NCBI GenBank assembly: GCA_023428135.1
Contig: JAEYZG010000020.1
Coordinates: 1 to 33,064, forward strand
Length of the DNA stretch: 33,064 nucleotides
Direction: 5' to 3'
Source: Bacteroidota bacterium
Lineage (GTDB): Bacteria > Bacteroidota > Bacteroidia > Cytophagales > Cytophagaceae
The translations under genes and the position numbers were made by a program. Positions 1-7,538 of this stretch are shown here, in pieces. The notes under the pieces were generated by a model, which searched no databases, had not been told where the DNA came from, and saw only the letters and a program-made list of their open reading frames with translations. Every line of letters begins with the position of its first letter. Position 1 is the first letter of the stretch.

Positions 1-1680
1 TCTCCTCTTATATAATAAGTCCCTGAGGTTGCTATTGCTGAAGGAGTTCCAAGTGCAGAAGTTGCAGCTGCATCTGTAAAGTATGTATAGGTCAGACCGG
101 CTGTAGATCCTGTTGTTACTCCTGCTCCTGTGATGCTCACTGTAGCAGGTGAACATACCGCTGCAGGATCGGTAACCACTACTGTTGGCGTTGGATTAAC
201 TGTCACTGTTACAGGCTGAATATCAAAACAACCAGTTGCAGCAACTTCTCCTCTTATATAATAAGTCCCTGAGGTTGCTATTGCATTAGCATTAGCTAGT
301 ACTGTAGTTGCAGCTGCATCTGTAAAGTATGTATAAGTCAGACCGGCTGTAGATCCTGTTGTTACTCCAGCTCCTGTGATGCTCACTGTAGCAGGTGAAC
401 ATACCGCTGCTGGGTCTGTAACTACTACTGTTGGAGTTGGATTAACAGTTACTGTTACAGGCTGAATATCAAAACATCCCGTTGCAGCAACTTCTCCTCT
501 TATATAATAAGTACCTGAGGTTGCTATTGCTGAAGGAGTTCCTAGTGCTGTAGTTGCTGCTGCATCTGTAAAGTATGTATATGTCAGACCGGCTGTTGAT
601 CCTGTTGTTACTCCGGCTCCTGTAATGCTCACTGTAGCAGGTGAACATACCGCTGCTGGATCTGTAACTACCACTGTTGGTGTTGGATTAACAGTTACTG
701 TTACAGGCTGAATATCAAAACATCCCGTTGCTGCAACTTCTCCTCTTATATAATAAGTACCTGATGTTGCTATTGCTGAAGGAGTTCCTAGTGCTGTAGT
801 TGCAGCTGCATCTGTAAAGTAGGTATAAGTCAGACCGGCTGTTGATCCTGTTGTTACGCCTGCTGCTGTGATACTCACTGTAGCAGGTGAACATACCGCT
901 GCTGGATCGGTAACTACAACTGTTGGCGTTGGATTTACAGTCACTGTTACAGGCTGAATATCAAAACAACCCGTTGCAGCAACTTCTCCTCTTATATAAT
1001 AAGTACCTGAGGTTGCTATTGCTGAAGGTGTTCCTAGTGCAGAAGTTGCAGCTGCATCTGTAAAGTAGGTATAAGTCAGACCGGCTGTGGATCCTGTTGT
1101 TACTCCGGCTCCTGTGATGCTCACTGTATTTGGTGAACATACAGCTGCTGGGTCTGTAACTACTACAGTTGGCGTTGGATTAACTGTCACTGTTACAGGC
1201 TGAATATCAAAACAACCGGTAGCAGCGACTGTGCCTTTTACATAATAGGTACCTGAGGTTGCAACTGCAGTTGGTGTTCCAAGTGCTATTGTTCCCGCTG
1301 CATCTGTAAAGTATGTATAAGTCAATCCGGCTGTGGAACCAGTTGTTACTCCTGCTGCCGTGATGTTTACCGTATTTGGAGAACATACGGCTGCCGGATT
1401 AGTAACTACTACTGTTGGCCTGGGGTTAATTGTGACCACCACCGGTTTTATATCAAAACATGTTCCTGAGTTAGTACCCTTTATATAATAGGTACCCGAA
1501 GTAGCTACTGCAGTATAATTCACTAAAGGAATAGTCCCTGCTGCATCCTGCCAATATGTAAATGTTAACCCAGGTGCATACCCGGAAGTGGAACCTGCAG
1601 TTACAGCCGCAGCGGTAAGGTCCACAGTATTAGGAGCACAAACTGTTTGATTGGTTGTGACAACTTTTGGTGGTACCTCG
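1..1680 (-). repeat. Tandem 246-bp coding repeats (seven units, about 82 aa each)
   Basis: The motif tctcctcttatataataagt recurs at 1, 247, 493, 739 and 985, an exact 246-bp period. Diverged versions occur at 1231 and 1474, the last interval being 243 bp. Units 1-5 are nearly identical in DNA, with mostly silent differences and a few substitutions (for example the 247-492 unit encodes LANANA where others encode LGTPSA). The two units nearest the N-terminus are more diverged. The pattern suggests recent unit duplication or gene conversion toward the C-terminal side. The array continues past the left edge, so the total copy number is unknown. Confidence 0.95.
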
Positions 1681-2687
1681 CAAATACAAAGCTTTTTCTG
1701 ACTATTGCAATCTATTACACAAGTATTAACCGCATTTCCAATTGTGCCTGTATGGGGTGCGCTAGGGATAACACCACAATAGTTAATTTGAGATGAGGTG
1801 GTAAAATTATAATTAAAGGTTCTTAATTTACTTACATAAACATTAGCACATTTCCCTGGATCACCAACAAAAGTTACAATATTCGCTTTATCATTTTTCA
1901 ACCCCTCACTAGGTCCCGTCCCTGTTATTCTAAATTGTGAACCATTATAAAGCCTTAATTGATTTGAGCCATCTGTGTGTAAATTAGCTGACTTAGCTTC
2001 AATAGTTCCAGCGTTATATGCAATGCTATTTCCTGCTAATTCAAATTCTTTACCTGATATTATCTTCGATTCCCCACATGTATTACTAAAAAAGTTATTA
2101 GCACCTTGGACTCTAAAATCACCTTGTGTAATAACTGTACCTGCATTATTAAAGGTATTACCACCATCAATATTTATATATCCATTCATTTCAAAAGTAG
2201 CGCCGTACCGGATATTCACAATACTATTACCAATCCTCATACCTTGGCTACCATCGGTCACTACTTTCATCGTTCCATTGGTATCGACATCTAAATCCAA
2301 AGCACCCATAATTGCATTTGTAGTAAGATTCAATGTTTTATTTTTCGCAGTATAGAAATATGCCTTAGAATTCCAGCTTCCCACAGAAATATTATTATTT
2401 CCATAAGACTCCAACCTAAAGCCTGGTTTATCCACATTAAAACTATTAATGGTAACACCATCAACACATATTTTGAGTGTGACATTTTCTTGGTTGTTAA
2501 GGCTAAAAGTGACATTGCCCGACGGAACCGAAGTTATACATATAGTCTGATTAGAAGCAGTAGCTGATATACTTGTAGCATTTGTGTTGACAGTACACCC
2601 AGTACATTGGCCATAAGCATTTACTTCTACAAATAGAAAAGAAATAAGAAAAGCCAACCAGCATAAAAAATGTTTCCCGTGATCCAT
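1..2687 (-). CDS. Giant secreted protein with tandem CHU-type Ig-like repeats (partial, C-terminus outside window)
   Basis: The frame is open from an ATG at 2687 down to base 1, about 895 codons with no stop, so the C-terminus lies beyond the left edge. A signal peptide (about residues 1-26, hydrophobic core LAFLISFLFV, then NAYGQC) indicates export. Residues about 27-335 are rich in Asn, Gly and Thr, with short repeated beta-strand-like stretches that suggest a beta-helix or beta-sandwich head. From about residue 340 come seven repeats of about 82 residues. Each has a conserved pair of cysteines (VCSPNT near the start, GCFDI near the end) and a YTYFTDAA core, resembling the 'Ig-like domain, CHU_C associated' family of Cytophaga hutchinsonii. 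Proteins of this kind are usually T9SS cargo with a C-terminal sorting domain, which cannot be seen here. The divergent PorP/SprF gene supports that reading. Adhesin or polysaccharide-binding function is only inferred; no catalytic domain is visible in this part. Confidence 0.9.
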   Translation of the reverse strand, partial: MDHGKHFLCWLAFLISFLFVEVNAYGQCTGCTVNTNATSISATASNQTICITSVPSGNVTFSLNNQENVTLKICVDGVTINSFNVDKPGFRLESYGNNNISVGSWNSKAYFYTAKNKTLNLTTNAIMGALDLDVDTNGTMKVVTDGSQGMRIGNSIVNIRYGATFEMNGYINIDGGNTFNNAGTVITQGDFRVQGANNFFSNTCGESKIISGKEFELAGNSIAYNAGTIEAKSANLHTDGSNQLRLYNGSQFRITGTGPSEGLKNDKANIVTFVGDPGKCANVYVSKLRTFNYNFTTSSQINYCGVIPSAPHTGTIGNAVNTCVIDCNSQKKLCICEVPPKVVTTNQTVCAPNTVDLTAAAVTAGSTSGYAPGLTFTYWQDAAGTIPLVNYTAVATSGTYYIKGTNSGTCFDIKPVVVTINPRPTVVVTNPAAVCSPNTVNITAAGVTTGSTAGLTYTYFTDAAGTIALGTPTAVATSGTYYVKGTVAATGCFDIQPVTVTVNPTPTVVVTDPAAVCSPNTVSITGAGVTTGSTAGLTYTYFTDAAATSALGTPSAIATSGTYYIRGEVAATGCFDIQPVTVTVNPTPTVVVTDPAAVCSPATVSITAAGVTTGSTAGLTYTYFTDAAATTALGTPSAIATSGTYYIRGEVAATGCFDIQPVTVTVNPTPTVVVTDPAAVCSPATVSITGAGVTTGSTAGLTYTYFTDAAATTALGTPSAIATSGTYYIRGEVAATGCFDIQPVTVTVNPTPTVVVTDPAAVCSPATVSITGAGVTTGSTAGLTYTYFTDAAATTVLANANAIATSGTYYIRGEVAATGCFDIQPVTVTVNPTPTVVVTDPAAVCSPATVSITGAGVTTGSTAGLTYTYFTDAAATSALGTPSAIATSGTYYIRG

Positions 2688-3097
2688 TTTATTAAATTTT
2701 TCTAATTCAGTCAAAGAAATAAATCTGTATTTATTGTGTAAGAGTGATGTTCCTTTTCGGTCTGCTCTATAAAGAATTCAGAGATTGAAAATTTATGAGC
2801 GCCATAAGACTATAGTCCTTCAACAATCACTTTTTTGTATCCCCTTTTAGTGTGTCATTTGGATTAAATGTGTAGTACGAAATATGCCTTCGCGGGTTAA
2901 TAAATATTTGAAAATTAGATTAAAAAAAATTAAAAAGTTATGAACAATTAAATTTTACCAAAACAAAAAAAACATTTATCGACATCATTTCAACTTTCAT
3001 CTAAAAAAAATATTTTCACCCAATATGCTAATTAATATTTTAACAACCGTAAGTATGTATAAGCCGTATCCTGACTAGTACTCAGTTTTTTATATTT
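2688..3097. other. Divergent intergenic region, no gene seen
   Basis: This is 410 bp of AT-rich DNA between the giant secreted protein (leftward) and the small basic protein/PorP pair (rightward), with no plausible ORF. It must hold promoters for both directions, but I found no exact TAnnTTTG box with a TTG at the right distance on either strand. A 10-bp palindrome (GACTATAGTC at 2808-2817) is present, of unknown meaning. Confidence 0.6.
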
Positions 3098-3409
3098 ATG
3101 ATAACACGAGCATTCTGGCTGATAGCCTCTGGTATGATTCTCTATTCCTGCATTAATATTAATGTGGCTGAAGAGACTAAAAAAGAGCCTAAGACCAAAA
3201 AGGTCAGAGCCTCATATCGTTCCAATAAATTTCACAACAGTAAGAAGCATTATCATAAAGTTGATGACGTGTATACCAATAATAAAGGAAAGAAAAATGC
3301 ATCTGCTGCTCAGTATAAGAAACAACAGGCTTCAGCTTTGAAAAATCTCAACAAAAATAAAAAATACAATAATGTAAATAAACCTGATACCTCTTTTGAG
3401 CTGTATTAA
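3098..3409 (+). CDS. Small Lys-rich exported protein preceding PorP/SprF
   Basis: This is a 103-residue protein that I do not recognise as a named family. Residues 1-18 are hydrophobic (AFWLIASGMILYSC) and look like a signal peptide. The sequence LYSC could be a relaxed Bacteroidota lipobox, though Tyr before the Ser is unusual, so lipidation is uncertain. The rest is strongly basic and polar, with many Lys, Asn, Tyr and His residues and no predicted fold visible by eye, so it may be disordered or bind anionic material. The stop is 25 bp from the start of the PorP/SprF gene on the same strand, suggesting co-transcription and a role at the T9SS or cell surface. That role is inference from position only. 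Confidence 0.7.
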   Translation: MITRAFWLIASGMILYSCININVAEETKKEPKTKKVRASYRSNKFHNSKKHYHKVDDVYTNNKGKKNASAAQYKKQQASALKNLNKNKKYNNVNKPDTSFELY

Positions 3410-3434
3410 TCATCACTTTTTTATACTTTAGAAA

Positions 3435-4457
3435 ATGAAGATTTACATAAAAAGCCTTATACTGATTACACTGATATTGAGCTCTATTGAGTTAAAATCA
3501 CAGGATATTCAATTCTCGCAATTCTACAATGTCCCGTTATATATGAATCCGGGATTTGCGGGATCATTACATAGAACAAGGGTTAGCTTTCACCAAAGAT
3601 TACAATGGCCGAAACTTGACGCCAAATACACTACTTCGGTTTTATCCGCTGATACCTATTTCTCCAAATACAAAAGCGGCTTAGGACTTATGGTTTTACA
3701 AGACAATCAGGGAGGAGGACAAATAAGCAGCACGGAGGTACATTTCATGTATTCTTATGAAGTCAATATAAACCGAACCTGGACCTTTAAACCAGGGATT
3801 GAAGCAGCATATGTTTCAAGATTCCTTAATTATGCAGAGCTGAGATTTCCTCATCAATTCAATAATACCCAAGGCCTTGTAACCGGAACTGATCCTCAGG
3901 ACTTGTTAAACAGGGCAAAAGCCTATGCAGACCTTTCAGCCGGTGGTATTTTGTACACGAAAGAATTCTGGCTGGGATTTGCAGGTCACCATGTGAATAC
4001 TCCGAACCAGTCTTTTGATGGAGGAGCTAATGTGAGTACGCTTCCAGCTCAATATTCAATTGTCAGTGGCTACAAATATGTTTTATTTCAAAGAGTTTCT
4101 ATGCAGCATGACAAAGAAGAAATAAGTGTCACCCCTACTTTTCAATACAAATGGCAAGGTAAATCAGACCAGTTGGATCTTGGATTATATGGGGCTGTAA
4201 ATGATTTTTTAGTTGGTTTCTGGTACAGGGGTATTCCTATTAAAAGATATGAAAATAGAATACAAAACAATGAATCTATCATTGGTTTTGTTGGATGGAA
4301 AGGAGAAACCCTCCGACTTGGATATAGTTATGACCTCACCGTATCAAAGTTGGCAAGAGCAGGTACCGGTGGTTCACATGAATTCAACCTGACTTATGTT
4401 TTCCCTAAGAAACACAAGAAAAAAGTTATGAAGAGATTGCCTTGTCCGTCGTTCTAG
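3435..4457 (+). CDS. PorP/SprF family type IX secretion system membrane protein
   Basis: This 340-residue protein begins with a signal peptide (residues 1-22, ending LKSQ). The PorP/SprF opening signature follows directly (DIQFSQFYNVPLYMNPGFAG), then alternating aromatic/glycine beta-strands as expected for an outer-membrane barrel. The C-terminus is the family's basic tail ending in LPCPSF. PorP/SprF proteins help the T9SS export or anchor specific large cargos, as SprF does for the adhesin SprB in Flavobacterium johnsoniae. Paralogs are common and often sit beside the gene for their cargo. Here the neighbour is the divergent giant repeat protein, so pairing with it is a reasonable inference but not shown. 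A strong terminator follows at 4479-4515. Confidence 0.92.
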   Translation: MKIYIKSLILITLILSSIELKSQDIQFSQFYNVPLYMNPGFAGSLHRTRVSFHQRLQWPKLDAKYTTSVLSADTYFSKYKSGLGLMVLQDNQGGGQISSTEVHFMYSYEVNINRTWTFKPGIEAAYVSRFLNYAELRFPHQFNNTQGLVTGTDPQDLLNRAKAYADLSAGGILYTKEFWLGFAGHHVNTPNQSFDGGANVSTLPAQYSIVSGYKYVLFQRVSMQHDKEEISVTPTFQYKWQGKSDQLDLGLYGAVNDFLVGFWYRGIPIKRYENRIQNNESIIGFVGWKGETLRLGYSYDLTVSKLARAGTGGSHEFNLTYVFPKKHKKKVMKRLPCPSF

Positions 4458-4478
4458 TCAATTATATATACTGATAAC

Positions 4479-4515
4479 AAAAAGACTTTAAGGTATATTC
4501 TTTAAAGTCTTTTTT
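4479..4515 (+). terminator. Rho-independent terminator after PorP/SprF
   Basis: A 13-bp perfect stem (aaaaagactttaa paired with ttaaagtcttttt) with a 10-nt loop is followed by T residues. It lies 22 bp after the PorP/SprF stop codon. Confidence 0.8.
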
Positions 4516-5193
4516 ATCAATAATAAATAAGTCCATTAAAATTTTTCTGACTCTCTTGATTCTGGATTACCCATCAATAGTCCCATGGATAATGTGAGAT
4601 TAAGTAAAAGCATAAAACCGCACCATCAATCCTGCTCCTGAAGGAAATAGTCAACAAAAGTGAATCTTACTTTATACAATTAACCTTAAAATGGACCATA
4701 CAAGCTATCAACATGAATAAAAAACTATCTGACAGAATGGTGGGATTAAATGGAAGTTTTTTTTGATTATCAGATCATTCGCTGGGCTTAAGGTGACCCA
4801 ATAGCTGATGTTGGTTTACTAAACAATGTTAAGTTTTACGGTCAAGTCTTAAAGGACAAAGATCTATGAGTTATATCCTTTTAATTCAAACAATTTTATC
4901 ACCCACTGTTCCCATGGCATTCAGTGAAGGGTAAGCAAATTTAATTGCCTTCACTTTTATTATCCTAATAATTAATGCTTTAATTCTTTGAGGCAGTAAA
5001 CTGATACATCATCATTCCAAAGTAGTAAAGGAAGCTTATTCAAGCAATAACTTTATTATTCCATTCAGATTGAAACACATAAGAAATAAAAAGATCTTAT
5101 AACCATAAACAGAAAGAGAACGCCAAAGTCTTTCTTTCAAAAATCATTTAATTATTCTTAAATCAGTTTTATTATAGGTTATCCATTGTACTA
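4516..5193. other. Intergenic region without a recognisable gene
   Basis: About 680 bp lie between the PorP terminator and the terminator of the PorE-like gene. All frames are broken by frequent stops and I see no start plus reading frame worth calling. The one structured element is a terminator-like hairpin at 4923-4960. The region could be decayed coding sequence or hold an unannotated RNA; the sequence alone does not decide. Confidence 0.5.
4923..4960 (+). terminator. Orphan terminator-like hairpin
   Basis: AGTGAAGG (4923-4930) pairs perfectly with CCTTCACT (4948-4955), with extra inner CAA/TTG pairing, and is followed by TTTTATTATCC. No gene ends just upstream on the plus strand. It could end a small RNA from the gap or be chance. 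Confidence 0.35.
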
Positions 5194-5228
5194 AAAAAAT
5201 GGCTGCCCTTTGAGGACAGCCATTTTTA
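5194..5228 (-). terminator. Terminator of the PorE-like gene
   Basis: An aaaaatggctg/cagccattttt stem (11 bp, extended by two more pairs after one mismatch) lies just past the stop of the minus-strand OmpA-family gene. The A/T flanks make it usable on either strand. Confidence 0.75.
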
Positions 5229-5254
5229 AATATGAGTAAGAATAACTAAAATCT

Positions 5255-7189
5255 TTATTCTACAATTTCTATTTCAGTTCTACGATTCATTTGTTTGTTT
5301 TCCGGTGTATCATTAGGCATTATAGGTTTGGTTTCTCCGAAACCTTTGGAAGTCAGTCTTGAACCTGCTATATTTTTACTTATAAGATAATCCACTACAG
5401 CTTTAGCTCTTGCATCAGACAATCTTAAGTTATGATCGTCATTGCCATCACTGTCTGTATGTCCGGAAATTAATATATTGATGCTCTTATTATTATTCAA
5501 AAGTTCAACCAATCTTTCCAGCTCAGCCTCAGACTCTTTTCTAAGAGTCGCTTTATCAACATCGAAGAAGACGTTTCTTAGGACAATTTTGGTTCCCTTC
5601 TTCAATTGTTCCATACAGATCTGATCATCGATTTCCTGATAATGCTCAAGAAATGGAATATCTATATTCTTAGAATAAAAAACATAACCTGGCGCTTCAA
5701 CACTTACACCATAGTTTTTTCCTGCAGGAAGAATAACTATATAATTACCTGTACTTGAATTAGGCGTATAGACACCAATTACCTCCTGGGTTGTATTGTC
5801 CGTAACAGTTATCTTTCCGGTAATCGGGCTATTTAAATTACAATTAAGTATTTTTCCTTTTAACACAACCAATGCTGCTTCGACATCTGTTCTTTCAAGC
5901 ATATAAATATCTTTTTCTCCATACCCACCTTCTCTTTCAGATGCAAAATAAGCCCTTTTGTTGTCCGCGGACCATACGAAGAAAACATCATCGTCTGCAG
6001 TATTGATTGGATATCCGACATTCACAGGTTCAGTAATAATAGCCCCGGTTTCAAGATTTATAGTACAGGAAAATATATCATATCCCCCCATAGATTTGTG
6101 TCCTTTTGAACTGAAATAAAGTGTTTTTCCATCCGGATGAATGAAAGGAGCATCTTCATCATATTTCGTATTTATCTTAGGTCCCAGATTAATTGGTTTA
6201 GCATATTCTCCATTAGGAAGTTTTCTTGCCATGTATATATCACGCCCACCCTCTCCTGGTCTGTCACTGGTAAAAAATATAATTTTCTTATCAGGTGTAA
6301 TACTCATATCAGATTCCCAGGCTTTTTTGGTATTTACGTTACGGCCGATATTGCGTGGTGCAGACCATTCAGTTCCCATTAAATCACTGACAAACAAATC
6401 TCCATTATTTTCTTTAGACCATCTGTATATAAATAATTCCTGTCCATCTGCAGAAAGCCCTACAGAACCATCATGGGAATCTGTATTGATGCCATTTCCC
6501 AAATCCTGAGGTTTAGTCCACTCTCCGTTTACTTTATTGGAGATGTATATATCCTCAAAATATTTATTATCCTGTATATCTATCTGGCCTCCAGTCGTGG
6601 TGTCTCTTCGGGATATAAAGATTATAGTGCTTTCATCTGCTGATATGGAAGGGTGATAATCCGGAAATTTTGAATTGACATTTGGACCAAGATTGGTAAT
6701 TTTTACTTCTTTTGGATTTTTCATCAATTCGATTCCATTCTCACAATTGGAAATAAGTCTTTCAGCCGTTTGCTTATCAGAAGGAACATTTTTTTTATAC
6801 GTATTCAATAATGTTATGGCATCTTGAAATCTATGAGCAAGATGATAGGAAACAGCAAGATAATAATCAAGGTCTGAATACTTAACCCCTCCCGCTTTGG
6901 CCTTCTCAAGATATGGCAAAGCTTTAAGCTTTTGATCTGTGTGATTATAACATAATCCCACAGAATAAGAAATTTCAGGATCGTCCGGTTGTAAACTGTC
7001 AGCTATTAAAAATAAATTCAAAGCTTTTATAAATGCTTCCTGATCGCCGGACTTACCAATTCGAAAAAAATTAGCAGCCTCATCAGTTAATCTTTTTACT
7101 TCCTTCTTATTACTCTGAGCATTTGTATTAAAGTGAAACAGCAACAAAAGAAGGAACAGGAAAAACTTCAGTCTATATTGAGTAAACAT
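5255..7189 (-). CDS. PorE-like OmpA family protein (TPR, beta-propeller, CRD, OmpA)
   Basis: This 644-residue envelope protein has four parts in order. After a signal peptide (residues 1-24, ending TNAQ) comes a TPR-like helical region to about residue 150. Then come PD40/WD40-like propeller repeats (about 165-430) with recurring YFxS, FFTSDRPGEGGRDIY and YFASxREGGYGEKDIY motifs. A carboxypeptidase-regulatory-like beta domain follows (about 439-515). The C-terminus is an OmpA peptidoglycan-binding domain (about 535-644) with FFDVDKATL, GHTDSDG, LSDARA and NRRTEI motifs. This is the layout of PorE of Porphyromonas gingivalis, which links the T9SS to peptidoglycan, although PorE is a lipoprotein and this protein has a plain signal peptide. 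Bacteroidota often carry several such paralogs, so 'PorE-like' is safe while orthology is not established. The PorP/SprF gene nearby fits a T9SS role. Confidence 0.88.
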   Translation of the reverse strand: MFTQYRLKFFLFLLLLLFHFNTNAQSNKKEVKRLTDEAANFFRIGKSGDQEAFIKALNLFLIADSLQPDDPEISYSVGLCYNHTDQKLKALPYLEKAKAGGVKYSDLDYYLAVSYHLAHRFQDAITLLNTYKKNVPSDKQTAERLISNCENGIELMKNPKEVKITNLGPNVNSKFPDYHPSISADESTIIFISRRDTTTGGQIDIQDNKYFEDIYISNKVNGEWTKPQDLGNGINTDSHDGSVGLSADGQELFIYRWSKENNGDLFVSDLMGTEWSAPRNIGRNVNTKKAWESDMSITPDKKIIFFTSDRPGEGGRDIYMARKLPNGEYAKPINLGPKINTKYDEDAPFIHPDGKTLYFSSKGHKSMGGYDIFSCTINLETGAIITEPVNVGYPINTADDDVFFVWSADNKRAYFASEREGGYGEKDIYMLERTDVEAALVVLKGKILNCNLNSPITGKITVTDNTTQEVIGVYTPNSSTGNYIVILPAGKNYGVSVEAPGYVFYSKNIDIPFLEHYQEIDDQICMEQLKKGTKIVLRNVFFDVDKATLRKESEAELERLVELLNNNKSINILISGHTDSDGNDDHNLRLSDARAKAVVDYLISKNIAGSRLTSKGFGETKPIMPNDTPENKQMNRRTEIEIVE

Positions 7190-7323
7190 TGAAAAGATAT
7201 TTTTTTAGTATTTAAATAATACGTAACAATTTAATTAATATGTTAAATATTTGCAGAAATTTTAAAAGGGATATAAATATTATTGATACGTATTTATTGA
7301 CAATTCGTCTGGAAAAGTTTTAT

Positions 7324-7357
7324 AAAAAAAAGGTCCTTAGTAAACTAAGGACCTTTT
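7324..7357 (-). terminator. tRNA-Cys terminator
   Basis: A perfect 13-bp stem (aaaaggtccttag with ctaaggacctttt) and 4-nt loop begin right after the tRNA 3' end on the minus strand and are followed by a T-run. It is one of the clearest terminators in the window. Confidence 0.88.
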
Positions 7358-7358
7358 G

Positions 7359-7429
7359 AGGTTCCGAGCGGATTCGAACCGCTGTAAAAGGTTTTGCAGA
7401 CCTCTGCCTAGCCACTCGGCCACAGAACC
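7359..7429 (-). tRNA. trnC: tRNA-Cys (anticodon GCA)
   Basis: A 71-nt cloverleaf can be folded by eye. The acceptor stem GGTTCTG pairs with CGGAACC (one G-U pair). The anticodon loop is CTGCAAA, giving anticodon GCA, and the T-arm contains GGTTCGAATCC. The discriminator base is U73, the identity base of tRNA-Cys. The 3' CCA is not encoded. A near-perfect promoter lies just upstream and a strong terminator just downstream, so it is a single-gene transcription unit. Confidence 0.95.
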
Positions 7430-7443
7430 ATGTTTTGGTGATG

Positions 7444-7474
7444 CAAACTTATAACAAATACTTATAACTTCAAA
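7444..7474 (-). promoter_or_regulatory. Promoter of tRNA-Cys
   Basis: Read on the minus strand, TTTG (7474-7471), a 19-bp spacer and TAAGTTTG (7451-7444) match the Bacteroidota primary-sigma promoter TTTG-N19-TAnnTTTG. The start of transcription would be near 7437, about 8 nt before the tRNA 5' end. Confidence 0.82.
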
Positions 7475-7495
7475 AAAAAAATAACATTTATTATA

Positions 7496-7531
7496 AAATA
7501 GAAATGCTCTTACGAGCATTTCTATTTATGG
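7496..7531 (-). terminator. rpsA terminator
   Basis: A perfect 14-bp stem (aaatagaaatgctc with gagcatttctattt) and 4-nt loop lie directly after the rpsA stop codon, followed on the minus strand by an AT-rich tail. Confidence 0.8.
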
Positions 7532-7538
7532 AAAAAGA

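Noticed and set aside
1..1680. Regular repeats that could suggest a CRISPR array
   Set aside because: The unit is 246 bp with no short direct repeat/unique spacer pattern, and it encodes a continuous repeat protein on the minus strand.
1975..2355. Plus-strand open frame of 126 codons
   Set aside because: It is antisense to the giant secreted protein, whose frame is open throughout with a signal peptide and matching composition.
2808..2817. 10-bp palindrome GACTATAGTC in the divergent gap
   Set aside because: Single, short and AT-rich, with no second copy. It could bind a regulator, but nothing else supports it.
7337..7519. Minus-strand open frame of 60 codons
   Set aside because: It runs through the tRNA-Cys gene and its terminator.
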